A stretch of DNA of 64,000 nt from Wuchereria bancrofti (lineage: Eukaryota > Nematoda > Chromadorea > Rhabditida > Onchocercidae), in assembly GCA_005281725.1 (NCBI GenBank), contig SSBO01000012.1, forward strand, positions 17,638,343-17,702,342, read 5' to 3'. Under the pieces are notes generated by a model. It did no database searches. It had not been told where the DNA came from and saw only the letters and a program-made list of their open reading frames with translations. Position numbers and translations under genes: made by a program. This document shows, one piece after another, positions 11,373 to 25,480 of the stretch (positions within the stretch are counted from its first letter, which is position 1; each line of letters opens with the position of its first letter).

Positions 11373-14217
11373 TTTCCCGCTACACTGGAGTAATCTTTGA
11401 CTCACAGCCAACCCCAACTAAAATTTTCTACTACAAACTGTTTGTGATATAATTTGATAGTAAACAATTATTCTTATAATGTCGAGCAATAAAGTTTTCG
11501 CCTATTCGAGCCTCAAGACTCACTCAATGTTTCAATTCTTTGATATAGCTACACCACTAAAGGACAAGCAGTAAAATTAATAAAATTAAAAGTAATAAAA
11601 CAAAAAACTTAATACTAAACCCTGCTGGAGCTTTTAGGCTGACGACATACTCAATGATACAAAATAAATCAGTATGCATATCCTATGTGTGGGACATTTT
11701 TTGAAAAATACAGAAAAGTTATTTTTTTATGCATAGTAGTCAGAAAACAGAACAGTTGGATGACATGACCCATCTAGAAAGATCTTTTCGTCATTGTTTT
11801 ACTTTCCTTTAGCCACATTTCAAATATCCTTAATTGATCCTTTGCTGCATTTCAAATACCACTGAATCATATCCAGTTAGATAAATTCTGTATCTGTGTA
11901 TATCTGTGTCACCATGTCAAAGACAAACCTCTTACCATTAATAGAGCAGTTCATTGGGTCCATTCAAATTTTTCTCTTACTACCTTTTCTTTATGAAGCT
12001 TTCTTCTTTTGTTATTTTTACATTCTTACCAAATTCTTCACTCCATTTATTTATTTCTAATCAGTTGAACTCACGTACTTCCACTGTTGTCATGACATTG
12101 CTTTGATTAAAAATTTAATGAATACATTACTTAAATAGAATATTGAGAATTTAATCATGCTAATTTGAAAATATTTTCTTCCACAGATCTACCAAGCGAT
12201 GCCAATTCTAATTGCTTTTAAAAATTTACTGCAACTCATTTGATAGATATGAATAGCATCAGTAGCTTTTTATGGCAGAACTGAAATAATTTTATAATGG
12301 TTTCATAACCAAAGCATTTCGATCTGGTTAAAACAATAGAAAAAAGTAATAATAAGTGGTTCTCATTTCACAGTGATGACACTAATTTGCATTATTTGGA
12401 ATCTGTAAAGACTTCCTATAAAAAAATCCGCCTTTAATTATTCTTCTGTTTTCAAACCACACAAAAAAGACTTCATAAAGTTATCCGAAACAAAAACTTT
12501 TATTACAGATGTTTACAATTATCTGGATCCTTTCCTTCACTAAAAATATTACAAAATGACCCATTATGAAAACGTACAGTCAAACGAATTTAAACTCACT
12601 GAATAATTATGGGGAAAATTGTGCTGATACCGCCATTTCTGCTTTTGATTTTTTTTTTCTTTCATTTATAGCTGAAGAGGAAGTAGCCAAATGATTAAAC
12701 GATAAAGCGGATGATATTTGATACGTTTATTGAAATATCGTATGTCACCATCAATTGTTACTGAATCAATGAAGTAGAAAAAACAAGAAGCTAGAAGCGT
12801 TCATCAAATATGCAGGAACAAAACAGCAATAAGTGACTAAATCATCAATTTTTTTTCGAATTTTGGAAAGATAAATTCGCATTTTGTACAAGTATCATAT
12901 TCAGTGCTGCATAATCACTTATGAGCTTTGAACAAATACATTCTCATAACAAAAATTTTCTGAAATTAAAATATAAAGCCCTTCATAGATTCTGATGGCA
13001 AATGTGTTTGTTTTAATTGAATGTGATATTAATATTGAAGGTTATATGTTATATTTATATGTGGTTGGATACTGAAATTAAAACTATGTTGCAACAAATC
13101 TGCAAATCTTTCAGGTTTTCTTACGAATAATTTTCCGATAACTTTGCATGTTATTACTACTATTCATCGATTTCTTCAAAATACAATCAAAATATCCCAG
13201 AATGTTTCCTTCACTTGAAGCTTTAATTTCAATATCCAGCTAAGGAATAAGTAAAGATTTTGAAGCATTTTTCTTCGCAGAATTTGCGCCTCCTGCGTCT
13301 AATGCTTTGTGCAACTTCTTTGTCATAAATTCAGAAAAATTTTCCTCAGTCCCCTAAGGAAGATTTAACTTGAAAGCATCATAGTATATTACCCAACTGA
13401 CTAAATTTTATTATAATAGACCATTCCTAGCAGAAGCTACAAGAAAAATTCTGAAAAGCTGTAAAAAATTGCTTCGCTCCTACAATCAGTGCTGCAAATT
13501 GTTGTAGCAACAACAACCACGAAATGTTGTATGTTCTCTTTTAAATTACATTTTCAAATGTATGAACATCGATGGAGCGTATGTTGATAACTGGAAAATC
13601 AGTGCTTGAAGATATAATAAAGGCACCTTTTAAAAATCGTCATTTGGCTGATAACGAATAGAATAAGGCTTGAGCTTGAAGCTTCCAAGTTTTAATTAGA
13701 CTCTAGTAAGTTGATTATCATTTTGTTGACTTGGAACAATTTACTGGATGCTAATGATCCAAAAAAAAAGGAAAATTAATTTTGCGGAAAAGTTTAGAAA
13801 CAAATTCCAAGGCAGGTTATTAAAGGAAGAGAAGAGAAACCAAGTTTTCATAACTGGTATTATTGGATTCGATTTCCGCAAGTTCAAAATGTTTCTTGTC
13901 TAAAAAATTTGTTAACATATTAATTAAAAGCTATCTTTACTGCATGATCAAAAAGGCAACAAAATAAGTTTCTTTTTTCTTTTTTTTTTTTGAATAGAGA
14001 CTTCTGCGGCAGAATAATGTGTTGAAGTATTTCTTTTACAGCAAAAATTCAGTCTCTATCCATTACTGAGTCAACTGAATGTTAAATCATCATTCTGCTC
14101 ACGTAACGGTGACACGAATAACACTTTAAAGTAAGAAAAAAATTGCCGGTTTATTTCCTACTTTAAAATAATTTAAAATCCATGAAGTTTAAAAAAAAAA
14201 AAAACACATTAAAAAAC
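11373..14217. other. Gene-free interval downstream of nlf-1
   Basis: I find no supported exon on either strand. There are only AT-rich sequence, poly-T/A runs (for example near 13980) and short unlinked open frames. Confidence 0.5.
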
Positions 14218-17200
14218 CTATAGTAATGGCGGCCTTCTGAGCAATAACAAAGAAGAAAACAAGGTATAAATGAAAATTCCTGAACAAATGCTCCACTTCG
14301 TCCCTCTCCAGTCGACACCAGAACTAATAATGGTAGTAGGTGTGCTGGAACCGATAGTAACAGGAGCAGTAGTAGGAGTAAAATTATTAGTGGAAACAGT
14401 AGTTACAGTTTTTGCATTAAACTGTGAACGTCGTCGTGCTCGATGTTTCGTCCACCACTGGGAAACATATCCAACAGGATCAGTGAAGGTTTCTTGAATG
14501 GCACTATCTTGTCGGTGAGGTACAGCTCCAGTTGAATCTGGCAATCGTATGAAAATCTTAGCAATACCAATTATGTAACTTGACAAGGAGACATCATCCA
14601 ATTTGAAATTAGGCAAATTTTCTCCTATCGCTGAAGCACCGGTAGTTGAACTTCGACGCGTTACACGGTGTCCTTCTACTTCGTCCTTCAAACTGCCACA
14701 GAAATAATGCCTGACCATACAATGCTGAGGAGATGGGAAAAAATCCTCTTCCTGCAAAACGAAAAATCCTGTAGTGCATAAAAGTATTTCTACACAAATG
14801 TGTAGTATTAATAACAGTACAGCAATTTCAGCAAAATTTAACAACTTTCAAGTAATTTCATTAAACATTGATAATTTTTTGACAAAGCTTACTATAAATG
14901 CTATAAACTTGCATTTTTTTAACTAAAAGATAGTGCTATCACTGCATTGATTGTGCAAACGAAATATCGATCTTACAATTGATTTTCAATCCGCAGAGAT
15001 TCTAACTTCTAATAACTAGAGACTTTTATTATCGACAGGCTAGGGATTGATTTAAAATATATTGAATCTACAGGATGGTTAACCTCATCACTGGCCATAA
15101 AGATAGTGTTCGAATAGCTATTAGGCCGATTTTGCTGAGCAATTCGAGTGACATCGATTAGATTGTAAAATTCTTCTAGATCACAGGGATGAAGACATGC
15201 GCACTTGGATGCTACTACTGATTTCTTCTTTGAAGACGAACTTGTAAGAGTTGTCGACTTCACTAGATCAGGATCTCGAGGAACACCAACTGATGGTATG
15301 TGTAGATCTGTAAACGTCATTCTTGTTATACTATAGCTATTGTACTACTTAAAATAGAAGAAAAAACACATTTCGATTTATTGTTTAGGAATTTAGAAGG
15401 GATGTAACATACCGAAAGAGAGTTTGGTACTAGTAAATTTGATTGTAAGAACAACCTCTACACTGGAAACTTGGATGACCCGCGTAATCAACCACTTTAC
15501 TGGTAGCAAGATGCGGGCAAGCTAGCTGAACATAGTAGCACCAATTTATACATGGCGGGACGGACCACAAATCCAATAAATTTACCATTAACCATTTCCT
15601 GTACCAAATCTGAAACAAAAATGAGATATGAAAGTAACAGATGAACCTTTTTTTCAAACTTTTGATAATTAAGCTTGATTAGTGGTTACTCTTATTTTTT
15701 GCACACAAGCAATACAACTAAAGTTCGGAGAAATTTATGACAACTGTTGTGTTTTGAAGTTCATCCAAAAATATTCTGCGAATTAACAATGATCTAACAA
15801 ATCCCAATCATTCTGTGGAAGAAATAGTTCAGAGTTCCCGACATAATTTTATTGCCTATTTGGTGAGGAAAAATTCAAATCCAATTAATAACCCGAAAAT
15901 TATTGTTTTATTCGAAAGAAAACGCTTCTTTTATAGTCGGAACAAAAAAGCTATTGAAAAAATTCATTGTTGAAAGTGGAAAAAGATGAGGAAGTGCCGT
16001 AGATCAGCGATGAGTTAGTGTGTCGAATAAGTAAGATACCAAAGGAAATGCATGGCGAAAATGTGGACTGATAATTTCAAGGCTTATTATGATTCACCAA
16101 AGCTGTCCATTAATTAGTAATAATTGCCTAGATTTCTTTTTTCAGTTTGTCTATGCTATGTGTGATCAGTAGATCGTAAGCTGTCATCTCCCGATTTCTC
16201 CCTCATATACTAAAGTCAATAAATTTGATGGTCCACCAATTTCCTTTTCCCCACTGTTACCCAGTCCTCTCTTGAATTCAGTGTTTAGAAACAAGTTAAA
16301 ACTTAGGGCTTGAATTCGTATAGCAACAGGACAGAACGAAAAGAAAGGTGAATGAAAGAAACTTTCGAAAACTTTTTCAGCAACTTAGCATAAACAGAAA
16401 ACAAATTATAGGAAATACAAAAAATAAAACTAAGGGTGAGAAAAGTGAAAGACACACACTGTTGTCCTTTTTATAAGTAAGCGTATTAAATTTCAATGAA
16501 CAAAAAATGAATTCATATCATTAGAAAGAATTTCGTGGGTAAAAAAGGATATGGGAATTTCCCATCAAACCCAGCATCTTTGCTCAAACGGTGTAGGATT
16601 GCAGAAGTGTTTTTGGATTGCACAAGAATCTGGTTTCTCACATTAGGAGGGACTAGAGGCGACAACGCATTATCCCTTCCTCGAGAATTCTGGATGCGCA
16701 ATAAAATTCAAATCTGATGCGAGAGCGAAGTAGAGAAAATATATATGTATTCGGGTTAAAGTGGGCATCTTGATATAAGAGTTTTGAAGATGAGGAAATG
16801 CAAATTTTGTGAGAATTACTATGACTAGTCACCAATCAATTTTCATTTTTGTTTACAGCTTTTTTCATGGAATATAGGATGAACATAGAGGTCTCTGAAT
16901 TCAGCAAGATACAGTGTTCGCAAAATGTTTGTCATATATTGAACTTATGGTACCACCGCTCTTTTTCTAAACCGGCAAATCATTATTTATATGAGAATTT
17001 CTTATCTTTATTTCTCTTTCTTCTCTCTCGTATGATTTAGTGGAATGAAAAAATCATTAAAATGGTAGTTTACTCTCAGAAAAATGATAAAACAACCTTG
17101 CAATCAGTACAGGAGCCATTGGGTGAAAAAGGTCTTGTTGCGCTAGCAGTATCTACAGCCAACATACAGTCAAATCGGTGTAACGTAAGGTTAAAGTTTT

Positions 17201-18968
17201 CGTACGCTTTATCCACTTTCTTTAAACCTCGATCAATCTGAAGAAAAAATGAAGTGGAAAAAGGCATAGTTTATCAACTTTTTTCTTTCTTTTCCTCTTT
17301 GTTTTTTCAAAACTTTCCAAGCAATTTTTGATGATTAAAAGGAAAAACGATGCAAAACCCTCACTTCCTTACAAAATGGAAAGGACCAAAAGTATGACTT
17401 TCCGGAGTGAATACTGATTACCCAAGAAAAATATTTAAATTTGTAAATCAGAAATTGATTAGAACAACCAACGAAAGATCCCATTAATGATCGGTTATAT
17501 AGATCTCATTAATGACCCATCGTATAAAATATCGGAAAAAAATGACATGGCTCAAAATATATTTGAAACAAAGTGCTAAAGGGAGAAGTTATTTCTACAC
17601 TGAAAACACCAGTTGATCAATTTGGCTGAATTCCGAATTTTAGTCATCAGAACAAAAACACGGCAGAAATTTATTTTTTGCAAAAATTTTAAAACTTTTG
17701 CATCAAACATTAGTTAAAACAATGCAAATAAAATAATTTCGGCACAAGTTTCTATAAATCTCCAAAATTTTTCATGCGAAGTTTTAGAGCAAAAAAAACT
17801 ACTAAACCTTTTGAAAGCAAGAAAGGCACTGTTGGGCACCTGCTGGAGCTAAAATACAATCCTGTCCTTCTACATTTGCACGAAGAAATTTTGCTCGCAA
17901 TCGTAGATCCGCTTCATCATTGACATATCTCGGCGTAAGCCGAAATAACTGCGCCGCTTTGATGTTATTTTCCTCTAAACAATCGCGATTGAAGATGGAA
18001 ATTTTACGAAGGAACTGATACCGTGCCCATGGTGCTAGCTTGCATAAATCAAAAGGTGCCATTGAAGACCAGATGTAACAAACAGAATCTAGTGACAATC
18101 CTAGTCGTGCAGAAGTGGAGCGAGAATGCCTCAGGAATGGATTCGGGTGGGTAGATATTAAATTATCAGCAGTGGTGGCACTGGTGCTTATGGATGTTGA
18201 ATACTTCGATGACTGCTGTAAGAGATCTAGGATATCATTTTCTGTATGCTTCATGTCATTCAGGAATGATTCGCTGATGGCTGCACGCACACACAATCCC
18301 GTTGCTGCAAAACAAGCTAACAGTGAAAATGCATGCCAATAAATAAATAATTTTAAATTTGCGTACAAAATGCAGCGGCTTCGTTGCTGATAACGATAAT
18401 GATGAGTGGTGGGATTTTGGGAACGAATGGATGATGATAATGAAGATGAGGCAGTGTTGTATTGTTGCGTGGAAGTACGCCTGAGGTCACGATACGACTG
18501 ATAAACGATTCTCTCTCTGCTGAAACAACAACTTTCCTCTTCCTCTCTTGCCGATGAGTTATTCCCATGAGATCTCGAGGTCAATAATAACCTTTCATTC
18601 CTTAAAAGTAAATATTTACCCGGTTGTGAATAATGATCAAACTCTATTATAGCACTGCTTATTTGTGAACCACTGTGTAGCTTTTTGATGGTTTGTTGTT
18701 GGTCGTGATACCAATGATACCTTTTGCTCCAATTTACTCGTCTTTGTTCGTTTGAGCAGAAGCGGGTGCTGTCAGTAGGAGAATCGCTTAGTAATTTCGT
18801 CCAGCAGATGCAGGTGTCCTTGTCTGTATTGCATGATGGTACTGCACAAGCAGCACTTATAGCACTTTTTACATCAGTTGTTATAGTACTCTCAGCAACA
18901 ACATCAGCAGAAGTTGAAATAACTTCGATTGCAGTACTTCGTCGCCTCTTTTCTTTGCAGGCACGCAT
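14218..18968 (-). CDS. nlf-1: NLF-1 / FAM155-family protein, NCA (NALCN) channel localisation factor
   Basis: Five exons close in frame to about 737 residues: 18968-17808, 17237-17097, 15609-15456, 15307-15084 and 14751-14218. The family's cysteine-rich core spans exon junctions. It includes QQCLSCFQK, then AYENFNLTLHRFDCMLAVD, CTDCKIWYRKWLM, then PPCINWCYYVQLACPHL and FQCR, followed by CACLHPCD. Known FAM155/NLF-1 proteins are ER and membrane factors needed for folding and axonal delivery of the NCA/NALCN sodium-leak channel. There is a hydrophobic segment at about residues 210-232 (LFIYWHAFSLLACFAATGL) and a second near the C-terminus (ICSGIFIYTLFSSLLLL). The long Ser/Thr/Arg-rich N-terminus before the first membrane segment is unlike a simple signal peptide and is probably cytosolic. 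Introns 1-3 are about 0.57, 1.49 and 0.15 kb. The ATG at 18968 is the first in frame; a GC hairpin sits just 5' of it. Confidence 0.9.
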
Positions 18969-18974
18969 TGTCGT

Positions 18975-18992
18975 GGCGCGCTTGCGCGCGCC
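18975..18992 (-). promoter_or_regulatory. GC-rich hairpin immediately 5' of the nlf-1 ATG
   Basis: Seven perfect base pairs (GGCGCGC / GCGCGCC) flank a four-base loop. The stem ends six bases before the ATG on the nlf-1 sense strand. It is almost pure G and C in an otherwise AT-rich neighbourhood. If it is present in the mRNA it would sit in the 5' leader. No function is shown by the sequence itself. Confidence 0.6.
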
Positions 18993-21288
18993 TATACATA
19001 TTATCGCATTTAAACAATTAGTGACGTAGCCGCTAAATTTGCGGACGTTGGTGCAGCTAAGCTGGCTGACGTGGATTGTTGAATATAGACACGCAACTCC
19101 GACAATTGGTTTCGAACAGTTTTAGCAATTGTTATCAAGATGTTCGCTTTGCGAAGATTTTCTGCAGGGATGGTCGGCGTGCAGCGTAGTGCTATGAATT
19201 CAATAATTTTGATGCAAATTTATAAAACTTAAAGTATAAAAATTTAATACAGCAGTGTTTTGTGAATAAGTTTTGTAAGTGAGATATTAGAGGGAAGTAT
19301 AAAAGAATTTATATGAATAAAATAAGAAAATGAAGTGGGAATCCAACAATCAGTGCTGTACTGTTGTAAGCGAACTCTGTACGGTCAATCAGCTAGTACA
19401 TGTGAGTAATAATGCTTCCATTAAAACGGTCTATTGTTTATTATCACCTGGAAATAAAGAAACATTAAGTTAAGGTTTTCGTGATGAACTGGAATAGATA
19501 CTTCTCGCAATATATGCCAATCCTACTGATAGGGTAGTCATGGTAAGGAATATAAGTCACTACAAGACTTTACTAGCAATAAATATAAAAAGAATAAGGT
19601 AGCTATTATAGGTGAATATTTCAAAATGATCAATCCATATTGCAATGAAAAAACAGTATGGCAATCATATATTTATTTCAAAAAAATGTGCTGTGAGGAC
19701 CGCTCGTATCATTCTCCTCGACTTCATTCATCTATAATATTTGTTCCGAAGTAATATCTGAATTAAACAGATTTCAATCATGATCAGCAAGACTTTCAAA
19801 AATCTCTTACACATTTAAACTAGTATGAATTTAGTTTTGAGAAGTAGAAGAAATATGCTAACGGAACCCCTGCAAACACTACATTTTCCGCTTTTTTAAT
19901 AAATCTGAGTCGAAAAAGACTGTTCAGCTCTGACGATTGCAAACAACAGAATGTTCAACTATCTGTGCTACATGAATTTGCATTAAATTCAGGGATGTCA
20001 TTAGTTGCACAATACAATCAGAGTTTGACACAAACTGTGAGTGCAAGGAATATACGAACCTTTTTTATGTTGCATCGTAGAAAGTTAATCAATATCTGAT
20101 ATGTTTTATGGTGTGGGAAATTTTAAAAAGAATTTTTAACATTTCTAAGCAATCACATAATCGATGAATGTAAAAACAAAAGCATGGAGCCTAAGCAGAT
20201 GAAATCAACAACATAGCTATGAAGAAAATCTAAGTAGGTAGTTAGTTATCCCACTTCTCATCCCAATTCTCGCATGAAAACGATCATATACTGGGAGTAG
20301 TACGGATGAATAAATTAATGACTTACTGACTGCTCCCCCAAATCGAATTTACTTCTCAAAAGCAGACAGTTCGGGAATGACCCCTACAACATGCATGAAT
20401 GTAGATCTCATTGAAGAATTTCACAGACCACCTTCCTCCTAGCTTCTTCGCATGCATGATATGCAAGTTGCATGCATACAGATATATAAGGTTTACTGTA
20501 CTTCCTACTCAGAAAGATTCGTTTTTTTGCGTTTTAAAAAAATTGAATAGATAAAACGGGTCCAAAAAAATCAATGAGTAATCGAAAAGAGGACAGCAAC
20601 TGGATGTCACTCAGCTCTGATGCAAAAGCAGAAGGCTGAGGTAGATTCGGGAGGAAGGGAAGAGGGGAAGAGTTCACTCCAGGATGATGAATAGCCTAGC
20701 GGAGAAATGGTTATTTTCAGTGTAATGCATGCCCAGGACCCATTTCAGCAGCTTTCGAAATGTCACTAAATGTGCGGCTGAGCGACTCAAAAAAAATACT
20801 TTCACTTAATAAAATAAGCAAACTTTTTGCATTGGCTTTTATATATAGGCGAATGAGCTTACTTATGAGGTGCCTATCCTATGCCTTACTTACTTATTAC
20901 AGCACATTCAACATTCTAATCAATATTCCACATTTTCCAACATTAAAAGGATTCAGTATAGCCAATCAATAGGAACAAGATAAGGATGGAATTCGATATT
21001 TCAAGCCATACTTTATATCATATAAGGATGGAAGCTCCAAGCCATACTTTATACCAGAAGATTAGATTATACGGATAAAGACAGCGTCTACAGAACTGTC
21101 ACATATCACACGTCACGTAACAGCAATTCTCAACTATTCCTCACGTTTTGCATATTCTGGTGGATTCTAAGTGGTGACTGAATATATCGTTCAAACACTT
21201 AAATTCTTCATATCAAACAGCTTTCTAAATGACAACTTTAAATGCTGGAATGAAACAAAATCCCCACTGTCATCGAAAATGCCTCTCT
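18993..21288. other. Upstream region of nlf-1 and gene-free sequence
   Basis: On the + strand at 19141 a short frame starts MFALRRFSAG and looks like a mitochondrial presequence, but no downstream exon could be linked. The rest shows no supported gene. Confidence 0.4.
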
Positions 21289-21357
21289 GTGCGTATATAT
21301 GTGTGTGTGTATGGTGTGTGTATGTGTGTGTATGTGTGTGTATGTGTATGTGTGTGC
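21289..21357. repeat. (TG)n / (TGTA)n microsatellite
   Basis: An interrupted TGTGTG and TATGTG tract. The long open frames over it on both strands are an effect of the repeat. Confidence 0.9.
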
Positions 21358-21613
21358 AAGCACATTCCGTTCCTGAACTGGAAGGAGGGCAGATTGTCCT
21401 TCCCGCATGGCTGTCAGTAGCACTTCAGGCAAACTAGCAGTTCAATTCATTTTATTCCTCACATTCATTCATCCTCTCTCATGTCTCTTTGCAGTGTGAT
21501 GGGTCATCACACAATGAAACGTTCCTCTTTCGCTTTTTCATCGTACTTCTCTCTTTCCAGTTTCCGGAATTCCTAAATTTCGAGCCACCGATAAAGCGAA
21601 CACATTTGATAAC

Positions 21614-21652
21614 TCTTTCTCTTCTCTCTCCCTCCCTCTCTCTCTCTTCCGA
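21614..21652. repeat. (CT)n low-complexity tract
   Basis: A pyrimidine run made of CTCTCTC and CCCTC units on the + strand. Confidence 0.8.
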
Positions 21653-24600
21653 AGGATTTAATGTTGTGATAATACGCAGTGCAATGTTTCCAAAAGGAAT
21701 AATATAATAATGCAATCTTCAGTAAAGTTTAAGAAAACCTGAAGATCTATTCGTGACTCGACAAATCTTAGGAATAAAAATATTCAGGAAAATTGAATTT
21801 GCTGTCAAGTCTTAAGATATCTCCATCCGTGCAGATGTCTACATATTTTTCTTAATGAGAATAGTTCTATCTACGATCAATATGTGCAACGAGTAGATCG
21901 AAGCTAATTTTCGATATATGAAATAACAGGTGTTAATTGAATATTCAGAACAAATAAATATCATAAAGTAATGGCATTCAGTGAAATTTAGTCTACAGAT
22001 TCACTATTCCTCCCTTGTTTTAGTTTATTTTTCCAAAAATATCTATGTTTATTGAAAGAATTAACTGATATTAATTTGCTCTATTGAAATTAGAAAACAT
22101 TTTGCCAAAAATTTCTTAAATTACTGCTCGACTTTATCAAAGCAGTAGTATTCGTCTTCACTCTCTTCTTATCACATCCATCTAAGTCTAATCAGTCTTA
22201 TATGTATCATATCTTTGACAGTAATGAGTTAGTGCAAGAAAAGTAAGCATCTAGTACTTTTGTGTGATCAGTGCTCTTTATAATTTTTCACAAGACCTTT
22301 CGAAACCAACTTCTTTACTAAGTTCAATTAAGAATATTTAATGAACAGTGGTGAAAAGTACGAAAAGGAATATAGGACGGTTAAAATTATAATTATAGGA
22401 AAAAGAATTTGGTCTCAAATATCTAAGCAAATGGCTGGAAAAAGACATTAAGGTCTTTGTTCGTGGAAACAAAATTTTTGAGACTATTTGCAGGCCAACT
22501 TTATCCAACTTAGGTTCAGCTTGTCCAGTCAAGTTTGAAAAGACTTTTGAAGTCCTAAATTTTTCTTCCATATAATCAGGCTATTGGCATAGCTTTTGGA
22601 GCCTTCAATATTGGAACTGTGTGAGCAAAAGAAGCAATTTGCGTTGGTAAAGTGGATGAGCGAAAAAGGGGATAAACGAGATGCATTTTGTGGACAAAGG
22701 ATCCCCGGGGTATTCACAAACTTTTATCCAGCCAAATAAATCATAGGTTTGCTGTCCTACGTTTAACTAGCCCAGCCTGATATAATCTGCCTATTCTGGT
22801 TCAAGCAATCCTCGGGTTTTACCACCATACATGTTTTGCATAACATAAAAATATGAAATGATTCCATTTATTATGCACTAAGAAAAAATCTCCGTTCAAA
22901 TTGCTCTGATATAATGAGTTTTCTATTCGATGATCAGAATGGTCAAGAAATTATAACTTGAATGAAATTATTCATCCTAAAGGGCATTACCAGTAGTTGT
23001 TAAAATCGAATTTAAAGAATCTTAAAGGTTCCACTTAAGAACGACAGACTAATGTCAACCTAACCATTAAGCCGCCATTATAAAATGGCACTGCGGGCAC
23101 CAATTGAGGTCATATTAAAATTTAGCTTACCATGTTAAGGCATTTTGATTCGCTCCATAGATATTTTGAATCCAGTCACTCAAAGAAATAAAAAGTATAC
23201 TAGACATAATTTTAGAATTATACTGACTACACAAATATAAATATCTGAACAGAGCGTAGAATAAGGTAACAATTGGTATGTCGTCAACTGGTTAACATCG
23301 CACTTGCATCTTTATTAAATCACCGCTTTCCCATCAAATGCTGATTTTCTTGTCACAAGAAGATCTGACAAAGTTAACATTATGTTGAAAAATGTAAACT
23401 GCCATAATTGACTGACTGTTCGGTTCATTCAATGTGGCCAAATCACACTGCTAAAAAATATGAAGGATATAACGAAACTTTGGAAGGAAGCTCAATAGGA
23501 CAAGCGCTAATCCTTCCTTGTTCTTTCATTTCATTAGATTGTTGAACTATAGCTAGTCTTAATAAGCCAATAATTGTCAATGACATTCCTGACTTCTTGA
23601 GGTTCTAGGCCTGATTGTGTTGATTTCAGGAACGAACAGGTGATAGAAAATAAAATTAAAGATGTCTCAGCTTATTATTTAATATCATTATTTCGCCTAA
23701 TTAATGAATAATTGGGCCAGAAAAAAAGCCTAATAATGGATTTGCTGATTGAATGCTATTTATAGCTTGCTTTTTTTGCTGCCATTTGCAAAAATTTATT
23801 TGATAAATCACGAATTATTTAGTTTTAAATGATTATGAATGGCACTTGCTTACCAAATGATATTGTAAAACAGTACGTTCTCTGTTAATTGTAAGAGTTT
23901 TCTGACCAAATTGCATCAATAATGATTAAATGAACCCTGGCCTCCTCATACAAAGTAAATTTTAGAGTATTGGAAAATTTATTAGATAGCTTGCTTTTTT
24001 TGCTGCCATTTGCAAACTAACAGGTGTTGGCAGTGATTTAAAATGCATTCCTTTGAATTCAGTAATGAATGAGCAAAGTAATTAAAATCTTTTGTGGATA
24101 ATTATGAACTGCCTAACAGCAAATACACAAATTGAATTTCCTTTCTGATTAGCAGCACACTTCACTGATAAAAAATGAGACGGACTCAATTTAGAAAGGA
24201 ATAATATCTTCATTTAGAAATTGCGATCATTATTTCCTTTTAACTAATTAAAACTTCGGTCAGTTTCTTCAGTTAGTTTCATTTTTTGCATTCTCAAAAT
24301 CCAATGAATTCATTTCCTTCTAGCAATGAAACATAGAGGAATGAATTGCGCATATGATGTCTGAAGAATACGGTTAGTTAGTGAATTAAGAATACTTGGA
24401 GGATAATTGCGAGGGAAGCATTCATTAACGGAGAGAAGTGATTCATCACGTACAACAGATTGACTAAAGGCCGATGATCGATGGGAAAGAATTGCTTGTT
24501 GTCATCTTTAAGATAAGCTTCGAGCTGTGTCTCCTCTCATTGTCTTTTTCTCCCATTCGAAAACGGAAAATAAGTGGATGCAGCAGCAGCAGCAGCAAGC

Positions 24601-25480
24601 CTGACACCAATAGTTTGAAACGGACGATGTTTTGAGTGGAAACACATTGACGTATGGATGTGTTTATAAAAAAGACGAAGACAATACGAAATAGACACTT
24701 GCAAAGTTCTCTTTTTTAAAATTAGATTCATAAACCTACACATGCACTGATCCTCAGAGTAGAGACATTCCTCAGAGTAGAAGTAGAGACATGTACAGTA
24801 TTGCCCTTCTTTATCAAATACTGTACACCGTTTCATGCTTACAAGAATAGAACAGGGTACTGTATTAGCATTATTTAAATCGAATCCTACGGATTCCTTT
24901 GTTAACAGTTATGGTAAACCAGAAGCGACTTGAAAGGAATGTCCCTTTCATAACTGCCATTCTGTTAAGTCTGCCCATTCTACTCCTTGAAGGAAAAGAA
25001 CTATAATATAAATGAAAAAGTGCAAAGTTCTGTGGATGTAACAGAAAATTGAAAAATGATAGGAAGTGGTGAGCCATCAGAAAAAGCACAAAACATTCAT
25101 TTAAAATGAGTATAAAGTTTTCATATTATTAGTATGCGCAATACTTTTTCACATCGCTCCCATAAAAATATAAATTGCAATTAATGTTCTCGTACCAGTG
25201 ATAATCACATGATTTTAGCTGGGTGATTTCTCATCAAATTTCTTATCATTCTCGATTAAAGTGAACAGATACAAATATGAAATGGCATCATATAAGTGAA
25301 TTGATAAATAATAAGTTTATAAGAAGGCAGGGAAATTTTAAGGAAAGGTAAAATGGTACTGATTGCACCGCTGAAGGAGAAGAGAAAGTGGTCAAAGACT
25401 TCTAAGGAAGGAAAAGAATATATCCAGAGATGTAGTTCAGGATAGCCAGGAAGCGTCGAAATGTTTTCTGAAAGTGTATA
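21653..25480. other. Gene-free interval
   Basis: No exon is supported. It holds a direct repeat of about 30 bp (23762-23791 and 23989-24018), a short GCA tract near 24577, and a doubled CCTCAGAGTAGA motif near 24752-24782. Confidence 0.5.
23762..24018. repeat. Pair of ~30-bp direct repeats
   Basis: ATAGCTTGCTTTTTTTGCTG followed by CCATTTGCAAA occurs at about 23762 and again at about 23989, unchanged. The 200 bases between the copies are unrelated to each other. Confidence 0.85.

Noticed and set aside
21171..21437. Long open frames over the TG tract on both strands
   Set aside because: They consist of repeat-encoded Cys-Val or His-Thr runs; low complexity, not genes.
24537..24836. 99-codon minus-strand frame with an Ala run
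   Set aside because: The Ala run comes from a short GCA tract and the rest shows no family or splice context.
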